Assembly: GCF_001435525.1 (NCBI RefSeq)
Contig: NZ_AZDP01000064.1
Span: 39,745 to 103,744 of the forward strand
Length of the DNA stretch: 64,000 nt
Origin: Levilactobacillus koreensis JCM 16448
GTDB lineage: Bacteria > Bacillota > Bacilli > Lactobacillales > Lactobacillaceae
Direction: 5' to 3'
The notes below the pieces were generated by a model that did no database searches, was not told where the DNA came from, and saw nothing but the letters and a program-made list of their open reading frames with translations. Every line of letters starts with the position of its first letter. Positions within the stretch are counted from its first letter, which is position 1. Shown here in pieces: positions 1-8,649 of the stretch. Position numbers and translations under genes: made by a program.

Positions 1-43
1 CGGAATTTTGTAAATGTTGTTCCATTTGACTCTTCTCTGCCAT
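1..43 (-). CDS. N-terminal fragment of an unidentified protein
   Basis: A start codon on the minus strand (ATG complement at 41-43) is preceded by a good ribosome binding site (AAAGAGGG) and opens a frame reading MAEKSQMEQHLQNS before the window ends. Only 14 codons are visible, so the product cannot be identified. It is divergent from the DUF1054 gene. In Bacillus the DUF1054 gene yktB neighbours an inositol monophosphatase gene, which is a weak hint from context only. Confidence 0.45.
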   Translation of the reverse strand, partial: MAEKSQMEQHLQNS

Positions 44-117
44 GGGATTCCCTCTTTTCAAGTTAGTTTCACTAGTATAACATGGAATTGAACAGACGTT
101 TAGGAAGGGGGCTTTGG

Positions 118-717
118 ATGTATCAGGATCAAGATTTTCGCGTGTGGGATGATCAGACGTTGCCGGGACGATTGGGAAAAATTCGAGCGCAAATTGACCC
201 TAAATTTCAGCAGACAGTCACGGAACTCGTACCGGTTTTCGCGGAGTTGGCTGTGCCAATTTATGATCACATCTCGCTTCATCGGCGACGGTCGAAAAAT
301 CCACCGCCAGATACCTGGGTGGCGTTTAGCACGTCCAAACGGGGGTACAAAATGTTACCGCACATCGAAGTGGGGTTCTGGGACGACCGGTTCTTTATTT
401 GGTTAGCCGTCTTACAAGAAGCCAAGGACCGTCAAGCCTTGCTGAGTCGCTTGAAGGAAGATACGGTCATGCAGTTACCGGCGGGTTTTGCGTGCGGTGG
501 TGACCACACGGATAAGGACTGCGGGGTGCCGTTGATCCGTGAAAACTATCAGGCGTTGATGGCCACGCAACCGAACCGGCATGCCGAATGGCAGGTTGGT
601 CGCAACTTCATGCGGGGGAGTGACTTCTTCGCGGTGTCGGCGGCCGAGCAGACGCAGATCATTCAAGCGACGGTGCGAGCCCTGTTGCCACTGTATGATC
701 AGCTGATTCGTATTTAA
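118..717 (+). CDS. DUF1054 (UPF0637, YktB-like) protein
   Basis: This gene encodes about 199 residues of the DUF1054/UPF0637 family, typical of Bacillota and of unknown biochemical role. Family-like stretches include the N-terminal DFRVWDD, a central VAFSTSKRGYKMLPH and the C-terminal GRNFMRGSDFF. I chose the ATG at 118 because AGGAAGGGGG lies directly upstream; an in-frame ATG at 82 would add 12 residues and has no comparable site. No signal peptide or membrane segment is visible. A hairpin with a T-run follows the stop, so the gene is probably monocistronic. Family assignment is confident; function is unknown. Confidence 0.85.
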   Translation: MYQDQDFRVWDDQTLPGRLGKIRAQIDPKFQQTVTELVPVFAELAVPIYDHISLHRRRSKNPPPDTWVAFSTSKRGYKMLPHIEVGFWDDRFFIWLAVLQEAKDRQALLSRLKEDTVMQLPAGFACGGDHTDKDCGVPLIRENYQALMATQPNRHAEWQVGRNFMRGSDFFAVSAAEQTQIIQATVRALLPLYDQLIRI

Positions 718-728
718 GTTTGATTGGG

Positions 729-756
729 AAATCTGGGAGTTAGTTTCCAGATTTTT
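729..756 (+). terminator. Rho-independent terminator after the DUF1054 gene
   Basis: AAATCTGG pairs with CCAGATTT across a 10-base loop, and the right arm runs into a T-run. It lies 12 bases after the DUF1054 stop codon. Confidence 0.75.
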
Positions 757-835
757 CTGTGTTCCGGTGGTTGATTGCAATCGTCGGGACGCATGTGTAG
801 GCTGAAATAGAACTGGGGTCGAAGGGGGATTTTTA

Positions 836-1882
836 GTGATTGAGATACTGAAACGATGGTGGCAAAATCCACTGACAACGTATTATTTGGCGTTGGTGCT
901 ACTGATCATCATTGCGTGGGAGGTCCGCGACTTCTTGTCGTTGACACTCTTCACGATTATTTTTATTTACTTAGGGAATGCGGCTACCATGGGCATCGAG
1001 CGTCACGTCCATCTGCATCATCTGTGGTCAACGTTACTGGTCTATATCTTATTTCTAGGGATTTTGGTAGCGGCGTTTGGCCAGATCATTCCGCCACTCG
1101 TATCGGAGGCATCTAGTCTGCCCCAGGCGTTGGACACGTTGATCAAGACCTATCCGCAGCTGGAGACGTCGGTGACCAAGCTGGTGAAGAATCTGTCGCA
1201 AAATGCGTCGGTCATCAGCAATGGGAAGATGCTCTTTACTAGCGGCATTGGTAAGCTCTCGCGTCTCAGTTCGGGAGTAGAGACCATCGTCTTGGCTTTC
1301 TTCTTCAGTTTCATTTTTAACCTGACGAAGAATCAGCTAAAGACGTTTGCCCATGCCTTTACCCGCAGTCGGTTTGCCGGTCTGTTCGTACCGATGGGAG
1401 AATTGATTTTGAAATTTGTCCACATCTTCGGTACGGTCATTGAGACGCAGCTAGTGATTTGTACGATCAATACACTACTGATGGTTCTAGGCCTGTGGGC
1501 AATTGGCATGCCTAGCTTACTGATTTTAGGAATCTTGGTCTTCTTCCTAGGCCTGATTCCGGTGGCTGGGGTCTTGATTTCGCTGATTCCATTGACCGCG
1601 GTGGCCTTTATCACGGGCGGCCTGATTCGAGTCTTAGCGGTGTTGGTGCTGGTCATCTTGATTCACATGTTCGAGTCGTACTTCTTACATCCTCGATTAA
1701 TGGCCAACGCCACGAACCTGCCGATCTTCGTCACCTTTATTACCCTGATTATCAGCGAGCGCATCTTTGGTGCCTGGGGACTACTGGTAGGGGTGCCATT
1801 GGTGGCATTCTTCCTGGATGTCTTTGACGTGCAGCTGAAGCCAAAACGGATTACGTCGGAGGAACTGGCGGATAAGAAATAA
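836..1882 (+). CDS. AI-2E family transporter (PerM/YueF-like membrane protein)
   Basis: This is a 348-residue polytopic membrane protein of the AI-2E/PerM family. Members are described as exporters of small signalling molecules or as Na+/H+ antiporters, so the substrate cannot be inferred. The layout fits the family: two N-terminal hydrophobic hairpins (about residues 13-85), a soluble stretch (about 90-145), then several further membrane segments, with a family-typical FFLGLIPVAGVLIS near residue 240 and a glycine-rich WGLLVGVPLVAFFLD near the C-terminus. The start is GTG, with GAAGGGGG 8 bases upstream. It stands alone between two terminators. Confidence 0.88.
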   Translation: MIEILKRWWQNPLTTYYLALVLLIIIAWEVRDFLSLTLFTIIFIYLGNAATMGIERHVHLHHLWSTLLVYILFLGILVAAFGQIIPPLVSEASSLPQALDTLIKTYPQLETSVTKLVKNLSQNASVISNGKMLFTSGIGKLSRLSSGVETIVLAFFFSFIFNLTKNQLKTFAHAFTRSRFAGLFVPMGELILKFVHIFGTVIETQLVICTINTLLMVLGLWAIGMPSLLILGILVFFLGLIPVAGVLISLIPLTAVAFITGGLIRVLAVLVLVILIHMFESYFLHPRLMANATNLPIFVTFITLIISERIFGAWGLLVGVPLVAFFLDVFDVQLKPKRITSEELADKK

Positions 1883-1897
1883 AAGGTGTATCAAAAT

Positions 1898-1940
1898 AAG
1901 CTTAGCACCCCAAGTGAGTAGGGGATGCTAAGCTTTTCTG
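1898..1940. terminator. Bidirectional terminator between convergent genes
   Basis: AAGCTTAGCACCCC (1898-1911) pairs with GGGGATGCTAAGCTT (1921-1935) with one bulge. T-rich sequence follows on both strands, so it can end both the AI-2E transporter and the convergent small membrane gene. Confidence 0.8.
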
Positions 1941-1947
1941 GTTGAAG

Positions 1948-2148
1948 CTAGTGAATGAGTAACTTGGCAATAATAAAAATAATCAGTAAGCCGGCGTAGT
2001 AAAGCAACGTTTTATTGGTCACTTTAGGCGTCTTGCTGTGGCGGTCACGGAGCCAGAGGACAAAAACGACGAGTAGGGCAATCACGGCTAGACCAAGTAG
2101 AATATTCAAGATGGATGACACACTCATAACAACGTTTAGGATAGGCAT
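1948..2148 (-). CDS. Small membrane protein (66 residues), unknown function
   Basis: The frame encodes 66 residues with two hydrophobic segments (about residues 10-32 and 48-65) separated by a basic linker containing LRDRHSK, so a two-pass membrane protein is likely. A minus-strand GGAGGCGCC lies just upstream of the chosen ATG at 2148. A longer in-frame version, to 2223, lacks a ribosome binding site. It lies downstream of rpsD on the same strand, about 110 bases away. I do not recognise a family. Confidence 0.6.
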   Translation of the reverse strand: MPILNVVMSVSSILNILLGLAVIALLVVFVLWLRDRHSKTPKVTNKTLLYYAGLLIIFIIAKLLIH

Positions 2149-2261
2149 AATGGCGCCTCCAGTATGTATTTCTGCCAACAGGCGAACTGCTGGCAGATAA
2201 TGATATGAAAAAAGCCCTGCCAAACGGCAAGACTTCGTTCAAACCAATTAAGAAGTTGATC

Positions 2262-2867
2262 TTAACGGTTGTAGTATTCAACGATAAGAGAATCGTCGAG
2301 TTCTGCATCTAATTCTTCACGTTGTGGTAAGCGGGTAAGGGAACCTTCCAGCTTGTCAGCGTCGAATTGGACGTATTGTGGACGACCAACAACGGCTTCA
2401 ACAGCGCCCTTGATGATAGCCATGTCCTTGGACTTTTCACGAACTGAGACAACTTGGCCAACTTCGACTTCGTATGAAGGGATGTCAACACGCTTGCCAT
2501 CAACAGTGATGTGACCATGGTTAACCAATTGACGAGCTTGACGACGAGTCGTTGCCAAGCCTAAACGGTAAACCACGTTGTCCAGACGACGTTCGAGTAA
2601 GATCATGAAGTTAGTACCATGGGTACCTTCCTTGATCTTGCCGGCACGCTTGAACAAGTTGTAGAATTGACGTTCAGTCATGCCGTAAGTGAACCGGAGC
2701 TTTTGCTTTTCACGCAATTGCGTACCGTATTCAGAAAGTTTCTTTTGACGACCTTGACCATGATCACCAGGTGCGTAAGGACGACGGTTTAATTCTTTAC
2801 CAGTGCCGGAAAGGGATACCCCTAAACGACGGGAAATACGCCAGCTTGGGCCAGTGTAACGAGACAT
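2262..2867 (-). CDS. rpsD: 30S ribosomal protein S4
   Basis: RpsD is a primary 16S rRNA-binding protein that starts assembly of the 30S body. The 201-residue product begins [16 protein letters not shown], the short Bacillota-type S4 N-terminus without zinc-binding cysteines. Its C-terminal half is an S4 RNA-binding domain (about residues 92-155, with [11 protein letters not shown] and [14 protein letters not shown]). GGAGG lies 10 bases upstream of ATG 2867. In many Bacillota S4 also represses its own mRNA, and a long leader with a strong promoter upstream fits that arrangement here. The gene stands alone rather than in a ribosomal operon, as in Bacillus. Confidence 0.97.
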   Translation of the reverse strand: MSRYTGPSWRISRRLGVSLSGTGKELNRRPYAPGDHGQGRQKKLSEYGTQLREKQKLRFTYGMTERQFYNLFKRAGKIKEGTHGTNFMILLERRLDNVVYRLGLATTRRQARQLVNHGHITVDGKRVDIPSYEVEVGQVVSVREKSKDMAIIKGAVEAVVGRPQYVQFDADKLEGSLTRLPQREELDAELDDSLIVEYYNR

Positions 2868-3043
2868 AGATAGTTCCTCCAATAAAATATTATTTGGAGT
2901 AAAATAAGCTGTATATAAGTTTAGTATTCGTGCAGATTGCTTTGCAGGTTTCACCGTATGCAGCCGCAGGTTACTTCCTGAACCAATTGAACGGCAACAA
3001 TCTGTTGACGAGCTTACCACTTATCGCTGCATTATTTTACACA
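2868..3043 (-). promoter_or_regulatory. Long rpsD leader, probable S4 autoregulatory RNA
   Basis: About 175 bases separate the promoter from rpsD and hold no open frame on the coding strand. The RNA contains several potential helices and a GC-rich stretch around 2935-3010. Autogenous S4 leader RNAs upstream of rpsD are known in Bacillus, so this is the natural candidate. I have not folded it, and the assignment rests on position and length. Confidence 0.5.
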
Positions 3044-3049
3044 AGCACC

Positions 3050-3079
3050 AGTATAACCAGAACCGCTAGTCTTTGTCAA
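3050..3079 (-). promoter_or_regulatory. Strong sigma-A promoter of rpsD
   Basis: On the minus strand TTGACA (3074-3079) is followed after 18 bases by TATACT (3050-3055). The -35 box lies inside the 3' end of the upstream GAF-domain gene. Confidence 0.8.
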
Positions 3080-3533
3080 TGTGTTTTAACAAAACGCGGG
3101 CGAATTCTTCCAAAACGGCTTGGTCATCCGCCGAGAAACGATCCTTACTAGGGGAATCGATGTCCATAACCCCGATCTTGCCAGTCGCTGTGGTCAGAGG
3201 GACGACGACCTCCGCGTTACTGGCGGAGTCGCACGCAATGTGGCCAGCGAATTGATGAACATCGGCGACGCGTTGGGTCTCTTGTGTGGCTAGGGCCGTT
3301 CCGCAGACACCACGGTTATTTTCAATGTGCATGCAGGCCACGTTGCCTTGGAAGGGTCCTAAGATCAAGTCATCGGTTTCCGGTTGGTACAAATAAAAAC
3401 CGGCCCAGTTGACATCGTCTAGGGTTTGCTTCAACAGTGCTGAGGCATTTGACAAGTTAGCAATGACGTTGGTTTCTCCGTGTAAGAGCGCGTCAAGTTG
3501 TTCAGTGATTAAAGGATTAATTGAATCACTCAT
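3066..3533 (-). CDS. Free methionine-(R)-sulfoxide reductase (GAF domain)
   Basis: The 155-residue protein is a single GAF domain of the fRMsr family, which reduces free L-methionine-(R)-sulfoxide using thioredoxin and so repairs oxidised methionine in the cytoplasm. The three family cysteines are present in their usual contexts: Cys67 (NVACMHI), Cys77 (GVCG) and Cys101 (GHIACD). The ligand-pocket motif GPFQGN precedes them and NAEVVVPL follows. AGGAGG lies upstream of ATG 3533. The gene is divergent from ezrA, and its tail carries the rpsD promoter. trxA, a plausible electron donor, lies elsewhere in the window (54.7 kb). Confidence 0.9.
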   Translation of the reverse strand: MSDSINPLITEQLDALLHGETNVIANLSNASALLKQTLDDVNWAGFYLYQPETDDLILGPFQGNVACMHIENNRGVCGTALATQETQRVADVHQFAGHIACDSASNAEVVVPLTTATGKIGVMDIDSPSKDRFSADDQAVLEEFARVLLKHIDKD

Positions 3534-3627
3534 TTAAAAAGACCTCCTGTAGATGATTTCAGTAATTGAATATAGGAAAAAAGGTTAAGGTAATCATGAA
3601 AACCTAGTGAAGCGTAAGCGTGACTTA

Positions 3628-3636
3628 TGCTATAAT
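3628..3636 (+). promoter_or_regulatory. Extended -10 promoter element for ezrA
   Basis: TGCTATAAT is an extended -10 (TG-N-TATAAT) with no clear -35 box. It lies 84 bases upstream of the chosen ezrA start. Confidence 0.55.
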
Positions 3637-3719
3637 CGAAATTAGATTAAATTGTAAAATGAACCGAGTTATTTTGCAACTCGTTAAACGTTTAAAAGCG
3701 GATGAAGGATGGGGTCAAA

Positions 3720-5447
3720 ATGTTAGGTGTTCTAATCGGAGTCGTCGTAGTGGCGATTATCGTCTATGTCGGCGTACTCGTTTACCAGCAACGAATACGG
3801 CAACAGGTGGCGGCGTTAACCACGAAAAAGGAAACTATGGTGGCAATCCCACTAGCCGACGAAGTCAATCTTGTCGGTCAATTAAGTCTGACCGGACAGT
3901 CGTTGGAACAATATCAGCAGCTGCAGGCCGATTTTACTGACATCACTGAGAACCGGTTTACCCGAATCGACCAGCAGCTGGCAAAGCTGACCGAAGATTC
4001 TCGCGGATTAAATCTAATGGGCCTTCGTCGGGACCTCACTAAGGTTACTGAGTTGGTTAACCAAACGGATGAACTCGTTCAATCCGTGCAGGCCAAATTA
4101 GCCGCTTTACAAGAGGTCGACAAGCAGCATCGACAAGCCGTTCGCGACCTAGAACAAAAGTATCAGGACCTGCGGAAGACGTTGCTCGCCAAGAACTTTG
4201 CGTTTGGGCCAAGCATTGACGGCCTCGAAGAACGCCTTAGCCAATTAGAAGATAACTTCGACACGTTCACGCGGTTGACCCAGTCAGGGGACCACGAACG
4301 GGCCGCCGATGTGTTGAGTCAGTTGCAGGACGATACGGCCGACCTTGAAGACCTCATCAAGACCATTCCGCTCCTGTACAAAGATTTGACCGTCATTTAT
4401 CCCGACCAAGTTAAGGAAATCAAGGGTGGCTATCAACAATTGACGGCCGACCACTATCAGTTCGGCGATGAAAATATTCCGGAACTGGTTCAACAGGTCT
4501 CCGACCGAATTAGTGAAAACTTAGAGACGTTGAGTAAGTTGCGGCCAGACGATGCCAAAGTCGTTAATGACCGGATCGCCGGGCAAATCGATCAGCTCTA
4601 CGATTTGATGCAAACGGAAATCGATGCTAAGGACCCCGTTGAAGCTAATTTAGACGGAGTGGCGAAGTTTATTGCGCACGCCCAAAACCAGAGCCATACG
4701 TTGCTTAACGAGTTGGACCGGTTGAGTCAAAATTACACGCTGGACCATCAAGAATTAGAAACGGCACGTGAACTCAATGAACAATTACGGGCCATTGACG
4801 GTATTTACCAGCGGGACGTGCAAGATTTGACGGGGAAGACTGCGACCTATTCACACGTTTTGGAACATCAAAAGCAGCAAGAAAAAGATTTGAAGCAAAT
4901 TGAGGAACAACAAGCACAAATTTTGAATGGCGTAGCTGGTCTGGCCGACGAAGAACGGCAGGCCCGCGACACGCTTCAACAATTCGACTTTAATCTACAT
5001 AGTTTACGGCGTCAGGTGGAGAACTTAAACCTCCCCGGGATTCCCCAAGATTACTTGGATTACTTCTTCGTCGTCCGTGATGAAGTGGCGCAGCTAGCAA
5101 CCGACATGGATCAACCACAGATCGACATGGAACGGATCACCAAGCAATTGCTGATCATCCAAACGGACCTGGATACCCTGCAGGAAAAGACGGATGACCT
5201 GATCGACAGCGCACAGCTAGCGGAACAGCTCTTGCAATACGCTAACCGCTACCAGACCAGTCACGAGAACGTTGCCGAAGCCAGCAAGAAGGCGGCCGAT
5301 TTGTTTGAAAAGGATCACCAGTACGCCCAGGCCTTGGAAACCATTGCCACGGTACTGGACGACGTGGAACCAGGCTCCTACAAGCGATTGGAAGACGCCT
5401 ATTACCAACGTAAGGGAACGGCGAAGCCAAAACGCGACGATGAATAA
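3720..5447 (+). CDS. ezrA: Septation ring formation regulator EzrA
   Basis: EzrA is a membrane-anchored, spectrin-like protein of Gram-positive bacteria that restrains FtsZ ring formation and coordinates the divisome with cell-wall synthesis. The product has one N-terminal membrane segment (LIGVVVVAIIVYVGVLVY) and then over 500 residues of almost uninterrupted, glutamine- and leucine-rich coiled coil, matching the usual length of about 570. I place the start at ATG 3720, preceded by AAGGATGGGG. An ATG at 3702 would add six residues without a good site. A long hairpin follows the stop. No partner gene is adjacent. Confidence 0.93.
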   Translation: MLGVLIGVVVVAIIVYVGVLVYQQRIRQQVAALTTKKETMVAIPLADEVNLVGQLSLTGQSLEQYQQLQADFTDITENRFTRIDQQLAKLTEDSRGLNLMGLRRDLTKVTELVNQTDELVQSVQAKLAALQEVDKQHRQAVRDLEQKYQDLRKTLLAKNFAFGPSIDGLEERLSQLEDNFDTFTRLTQSGDHERAADVLSQLQDDTADLEDLIKTIPLLYKDLTVIYPDQVKEIKGGYQQLTADHYQFGDENIPELVQQVSDRISENLETLSKLRPDDAKVVNDRIAGQIDQLYDLMQTEIDAKDPVEANLDGVAKFIAHAQNQSHTLLNELDRLSQNYTLDHQELETARELNEQLRAIDGIYQRDVQDLTGKTATYSHVLEHQKQQEKDLKQIEEQQAQILNGVAGLADEERQARDTLQQFDFNLHSLRRQVENLNLPGIPQDYLDYFFVVRDEVAQLATDMDQPQIDMERITKQLLIIQTDLDTLQEKTDDLIDSAQLAEQLLQYANRYQTSHENVAEASKKAADLFEKDHQYAQALETIATVLDDVEPGSYKRLEDAYYQRKGTAKPKRDDE

Positions 5448-5462
5448 ATTGATTTAAAATTG

Positions 5463-5530
5463 AACACGGGCGTTACGTCGTGTGACTATGAGAGCATGGT
5501 CACGTGGACGTAGCGCCCGTGTTGCCTTTT
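5463..5530 (+). terminator. Large terminator hairpin after ezrA
   Basis: A long stem starts AACACGGGCG at 5463 and closes with CGCCCGTGTT ending at 5523, with inner pairing TACGTC/GACGTA, followed by a short T-run. Bases 5531-5729 hold nothing I can identify. Confidence 0.7.
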
Positions 5531-5729
5531 GAGACGGCGGGATGGTTAAGGCACAGGTTGAAACTCGATGTGTCTTTCCAAGTTGAATACTACAACCGTT
5601 AAAATTTACGCTTAAGCGTTTTAAGAGAAGTCTTTGAATTCTTCTGATTTTGGTTGATTTACATTGAGTCCCACCAAGATTCTGTAGACAGCATGGATTT
5701 CCACCTAGGTCTTTTTTACTAGAACACTA

Positions 5730-5916
5730 GTGTAAGCCGAGAGGTCGCTAAATATGGGCCCAGGCGCGTCGTTCTGCTTAGTTGACGGTGAACTTCTGTC
5801 GGCTTAGCAGAAGACCAAGCTTGTAGACTCGTGGTCTTCGAGGCTTCAAGTTGTGTCCGCACCGTTCCGGCCCATATTTGGCGGCCGGTAAGGCGAAGGT
5901 ACCACTAGGTTGCCAG
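5730..5916 (+). repeat. Structured intergenic repeat I, copy A
   Basis: Full-length copy in the forward orientation. It has an outer inverted repeat (AAATATGGGCC with GGCCCATATTT) enclosing two hairpins: TTCTGCTTAG with CTTAGCAGAA, and GACTCGtgg with tCTTCGAGG. The tail reads CGGCCGGTAAGGCG. It lies between the ezrA terminator and the promoter of the cysteine desulfurase gene. Confidence 0.85.
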
Positions 5917-5981
5917 GATAAGAATATCAAGAACTTTAAGCCTTGATTCACCAGAAAACCACGAGATTTAGGCCGCGCCAC

Positions 5982-6010
5982 TTGTGGTTCGTAAAGTTTG
6001 TGTTTATAAT
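5982..6010 (+). promoter_or_regulatory. Promoter of the cysteine desulfurase-thiI operon
   Basis: TTGTGG (5982-5987) and a perfect TATAAT (6005-6010) are separated by 17 bases, 55 bases upstream of the start codon. Confidence 0.65.
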
Positions 6011-6065
6011 GAGAAAGAATTTCTATCGGAGTCGAACCAATAGAAAAGAGATAAGAGGGTTCTGT

Positions 6066-7211
6066 ATGATTTATTTTGATAACAGTGCAACGACTAAGGC
6101 CGCGCCCGAAGTCGTTGATACTTATGCAAAGGTCAGCGCGAATTACTGGGGGAACCCATCAAGCTTACACAAGTTTGGGGAACAAGCTTTTAATCTACTT
6201 GAACAATCCCGGCAACAGATCGCTGATCTATTAGGCGTCAAGCTCAGTGAGATCCTTTTCACCAGCGGTGGTACCGAGGGTGATAATTGGGCCATCAAGG
6301 GAACAGCGATGGCTAAGCGGGAGTTTGGTAACCACTTGATTACGACCGAGGTCGAACATCCGGCGGTTCACAATTCCATGGAACAACTTAAGCAACTGGG
6401 CTTTGAGGTCACTTATTTACCAGTCGATGAAAATGGCCGGGTTTCCGCAGAAGACTTGCGGGCCGCCATCAAACCATCGACGATCTTAGTGTCCACGATG
6501 GCCGTGAATAACGAAATCGGGGCCGTACAACCACTCGAAGAGATTGCGGCCGTTTTGCGGGACTTCCCCCGGATTCACTGGCACATCGATGCCGTTCAGG
6601 GAATCGGTAAGGGTCTGGCCGACAAGATCTTTAACGATCGCGTTGACTTCGTAACGTTCTCCGGTCACAAGTTCCATGCGCCACGTGGTATCGGCTTTAT
6701 GTACAAGCGACAGGGCCGTAAGCTTGATCCCCTGATGGCTGGTGGGGGTCAGGAACGTAATTTACGCTCTGGAACCGAAAACCTACCGGCTATTGCGGCC
6801 ATGGCGAAGGCGTTACGGTTGCTACTCGATAACGAGGCGGTTAAGGTCAAGCGGCAGCGTGAGATTCGCTTAGCCATCTTGCATCACGTCGAAAAGTTCC
6901 CGAACGTCACGATTTTCTCTAAGGACCTGCCCGTCTTTGCACCGCACATTCTGTGCTTTGCCATCGCCGGTGTCCGTGGTGAAACTATCGTGCACGCCTT
7001 CGAGGAACACGACATTTACATTTCAACGACGAGTGCTTGTTCTTCCAAGAAGCACGTGGAGTCCAGCACGTTGCAGGCCATGAAGATCGATGATGGCATT
7101 GCCACGAGTGCTGTGCGGATTTCTTTGGACGAACATAACACTATGGCGGAAGCCGAAGAATTTAACCGTGTATTTGACGAGTTATACACGCAATTTGCAA
7201 AATTAAACTAA
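6066..7211 (+). CDS. Cysteine desulfurase (NifS/IscS family), ThiI partner
   Basis: This 381-residue PLP enzyme removes sulfur from cysteine as an enzyme-bound persulfide. The start MIYFDNSATTK is typical of the family. The PLP-binding lysine is K202 in SGHKFHAPRG and the catalytic cysteine is C325 in TTSACSSK. The ATG at 6066 has AGATAAGAGGG upstream; a longer frame from 5943 reads through the intergenic region and lacks a site. thiI starts 30 bases after the stop, the same pairing as nifZ-thiI in Bacillus. The likely job is to supply sulfur for 4-thiouridine in tRNA, rather than Fe-S assembly. That role is inferred from context. Confidence 0.9.
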   Translation: MIYFDNSATTKAAPEVVDTYAKVSANYWGNPSSLHKFGEQAFNLLEQSRQQIADLLGVKLSEILFTSGGTEGDNWAIKGTAMAKREFGNHLITTEVEHPAVHNSMEQLKQLGFEVTYLPVDENGRVSAEDLRAAIKPSTILVSTMAVNNEIGAVQPLEEIAAVLRDFPRIHWHIDAVQGIGKGLADKIFNDRVDFVTFSGHKFHAPRGIGFMYKRQGRKLDPLMAGGGQERNLRSGTENLPAIAAMAKALRLLLDNEAVKVKRQREIRLAILHHVEKFPNVTIFSKDLPVFAPHILCFAIAGVRGETIVHAFEEHDIYISTTSACSSKKHVESSTLQAMKIDDGIATSAVRISLDEHNTMAEAEEFNRVFDELYTQFAKLN

Positions 7212-7241
7212 AAGTAACTACCAAACGAAAGGGGTCGCGCA

Positions 7242-8459
7242 ATGGAATACAGCGAAATTATGGTCCGTTACGGCGAGCTGTCGACGAAGGGTAAGAACAA
7301 AAAAGACTTCATCAAGCAGCTGGGCCAAAACGTCCGCAAGGCGCTCAGTACCTTTGAGGGTATTGAAGTTAAAGCACAACACGACCGCCTACACGTGACG
7401 TTAAACGGGGCGGACTCAGAAGCCGTCATGAAACGGTTGAAGGGTGTCTTTGGTATCGAAAACTTCTCGCCATCGGTCAAGGTCGAGAAGGATATCGACG
7501 CCATCAAGGAAACGGCCGTGGCCATGGTCAAGGAAGCTTTCAAACCAGGCATGACCTTTAAAATCAACACGCGGCGTCAAGACAAGGAATTCGAATACGA
7601 TACCTACCAGATGAACGAAATTCTGGGGAGTACGTTACTCGAAAGTATTCCCGAACTGACCGTTAAGATGAAGCACCCCGACCTGGAGTTACGGGTCGAA
7701 GTGCGGATGAACGGGGTCTTCTTATCCGGTGAAACCGTTCAAGGTGCCGGCGGATTGCCCGTTGGAACTGGTGGCAAGGCCGTCATGATGCTCTCCGGTG
7801 GGATCGACTCACCGGTCGCGTCCTACTACGCTTTGCGACGTGGTGTCAAAATTGACATGGTCCACTTCTTTAGTCCGCCATACACGTCCGAACAAGCCTT
7901 AGCCAAGGCCAAGGAATTGACGGCGCGTTTGGCTGGTTACTCCGGTGGAATTCAGTTTATTCAGGTGCCATTCACCAAGATTCAAGAGACCATCAAGGAA
8001 AAAGTGCCCGAAGGTTACCTGATGACGATTCAACGCCGGCTGATGTTACGGTTGACGGCGGCGATTGCCGAGAAGCGTCACGCCAAGGGGATTTTCAACG
8101 GGGAATCGTTGGGCCAAGTGGCCTCACAAACGTTGGAAAGTATGGCTGCCATCAACGATGTCACGTCCATGCCGATCTTACGACCACTCTTGTCGATGGA
8201 TAAGACGGAAATCATCAAGGTTGCCGAAGACATCGACACCTATGACCTGTCCATTTTGCCATACGAAGACTGCTGTACGATCTTCACGCCACCAGCACCC
8301 AAGACGCATCCCGACTTGGAAAAGTCTCGGAAGTACGAAAAGTACATTGATGTTGAAGGTTTGATGCAGGAAGCACTCGACGGGATCACCATCACGGAAA
8401 TCCGGCCAGGGGACAACTACCTGAACCAGAATGAAGACGTGTTTGCTGAATTACTGTAA
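7242..8459 (+). CDS. thiI: tRNA 4-thiouridine synthetase ThiI
   Basis: ThiI adenylates U8 of tRNA and replaces oxygen with sulfur, giving the near-UV-sensing 4-thiouridine. The 405-residue protein has an N-terminal ferredoxin-like/THUMP region (about residues 1-165) and a PP-loop ATPase domain with SGGIDS at 185-190. It ends at about the length of Bacillus ThiI and lacks the C-terminal rhodanese domain of enteric ThiI, so the persulfide must come directly from the upstream desulfurase. GAAAGGGG precedes the ATG. The operon ends at repeat III-1. Confidence 0.95.
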   Translation: MEYSEIMVRYGELSTKGKNKKDFIKQLGQNVRKALSTFEGIEVKAQHDRLHVTLNGADSEAVMKRLKGVFGIENFSPSVKVEKDIDAIKETAVAMVKEAFKPGMTFKINTRRQDKEFEYDTYQMNEILGSTLLESIPELTVKMKHPDLELRVEVRMNGVFLSGETVQGAGGLPVGTGGKAVMMLSGGIDSPVASYYALRRGVKIDMVHFFSPPYTSEQALAKAKELTARLAGYSGGIQFIQVPFTKIQETIKEKVPEGYLMTIQRRLMLRLTAAIAEKRHAKGIFNGESLGQVASQTLESMAAINDVTSMPILRPLLSMDKTEIIKVAEDIDTYDLSILPYEDCCTIFTPPAPKTHPDLEKSRKYEKYIDVEGLMQEALDGITITEIRPGDNYLNQNEDVFAELL

Positions 8460-8462
8460 AAA

Positions 8463-8577
8463 GAGTGTGCCAATAGGCGGTTAGCTGGCGAGTATTAAGA
8501 TTGATAACCGAATAATCCCGGGTTTGGATTGTTTGGTTATCAGGCTTAAGCGGAACCAGCTGCCTGTTGGCACACGT
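8463..8577 (+). repeat. Structured intergenic repeat III, copy 1
   Basis: A nearly closed structure: outer arms GTGTGCCAA and TTGGCACAC, then AGCTGG/CCAGCT, then a long inner hairpin with GATAACC (8500 region) pairing GGTTATC. Loop-side sequences CCCGGG and TTGGATTGTT are shared with copy 3. It lies just after the thiI stop, and its left arm is preceded by an A-run, so the opposite strand would read as a terminator. Confidence 0.75.
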
Positions 8578-8601
8578 TTCAGCAATCTAAAATTAGACAT
8601 G

Positions 8602-8637
8602 AAAAGGACTGTGCAAACCCTGCATAGTCCCTTTTTG
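8602..8637. terminator. Bidirectional terminator between thiI and the D-lactate-type dehydrogenase
   Basis: AAAAGGACTGTGCA and TGCATAGTCCCTTTTT form a compact hairpin with an A-run on one side and a T-run on the other. It can end both convergent transcripts. Confidence 0.8.
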
Positions 8638-8649
8638 TATACAACAAAT

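Noticed and set aside
2930..3151. Forward 73-codon frame opposite the rpsD leader
   Set aside because: It overlaps the promoter and leader of rpsD and the end of the GAF gene, and has no ribosome binding site.
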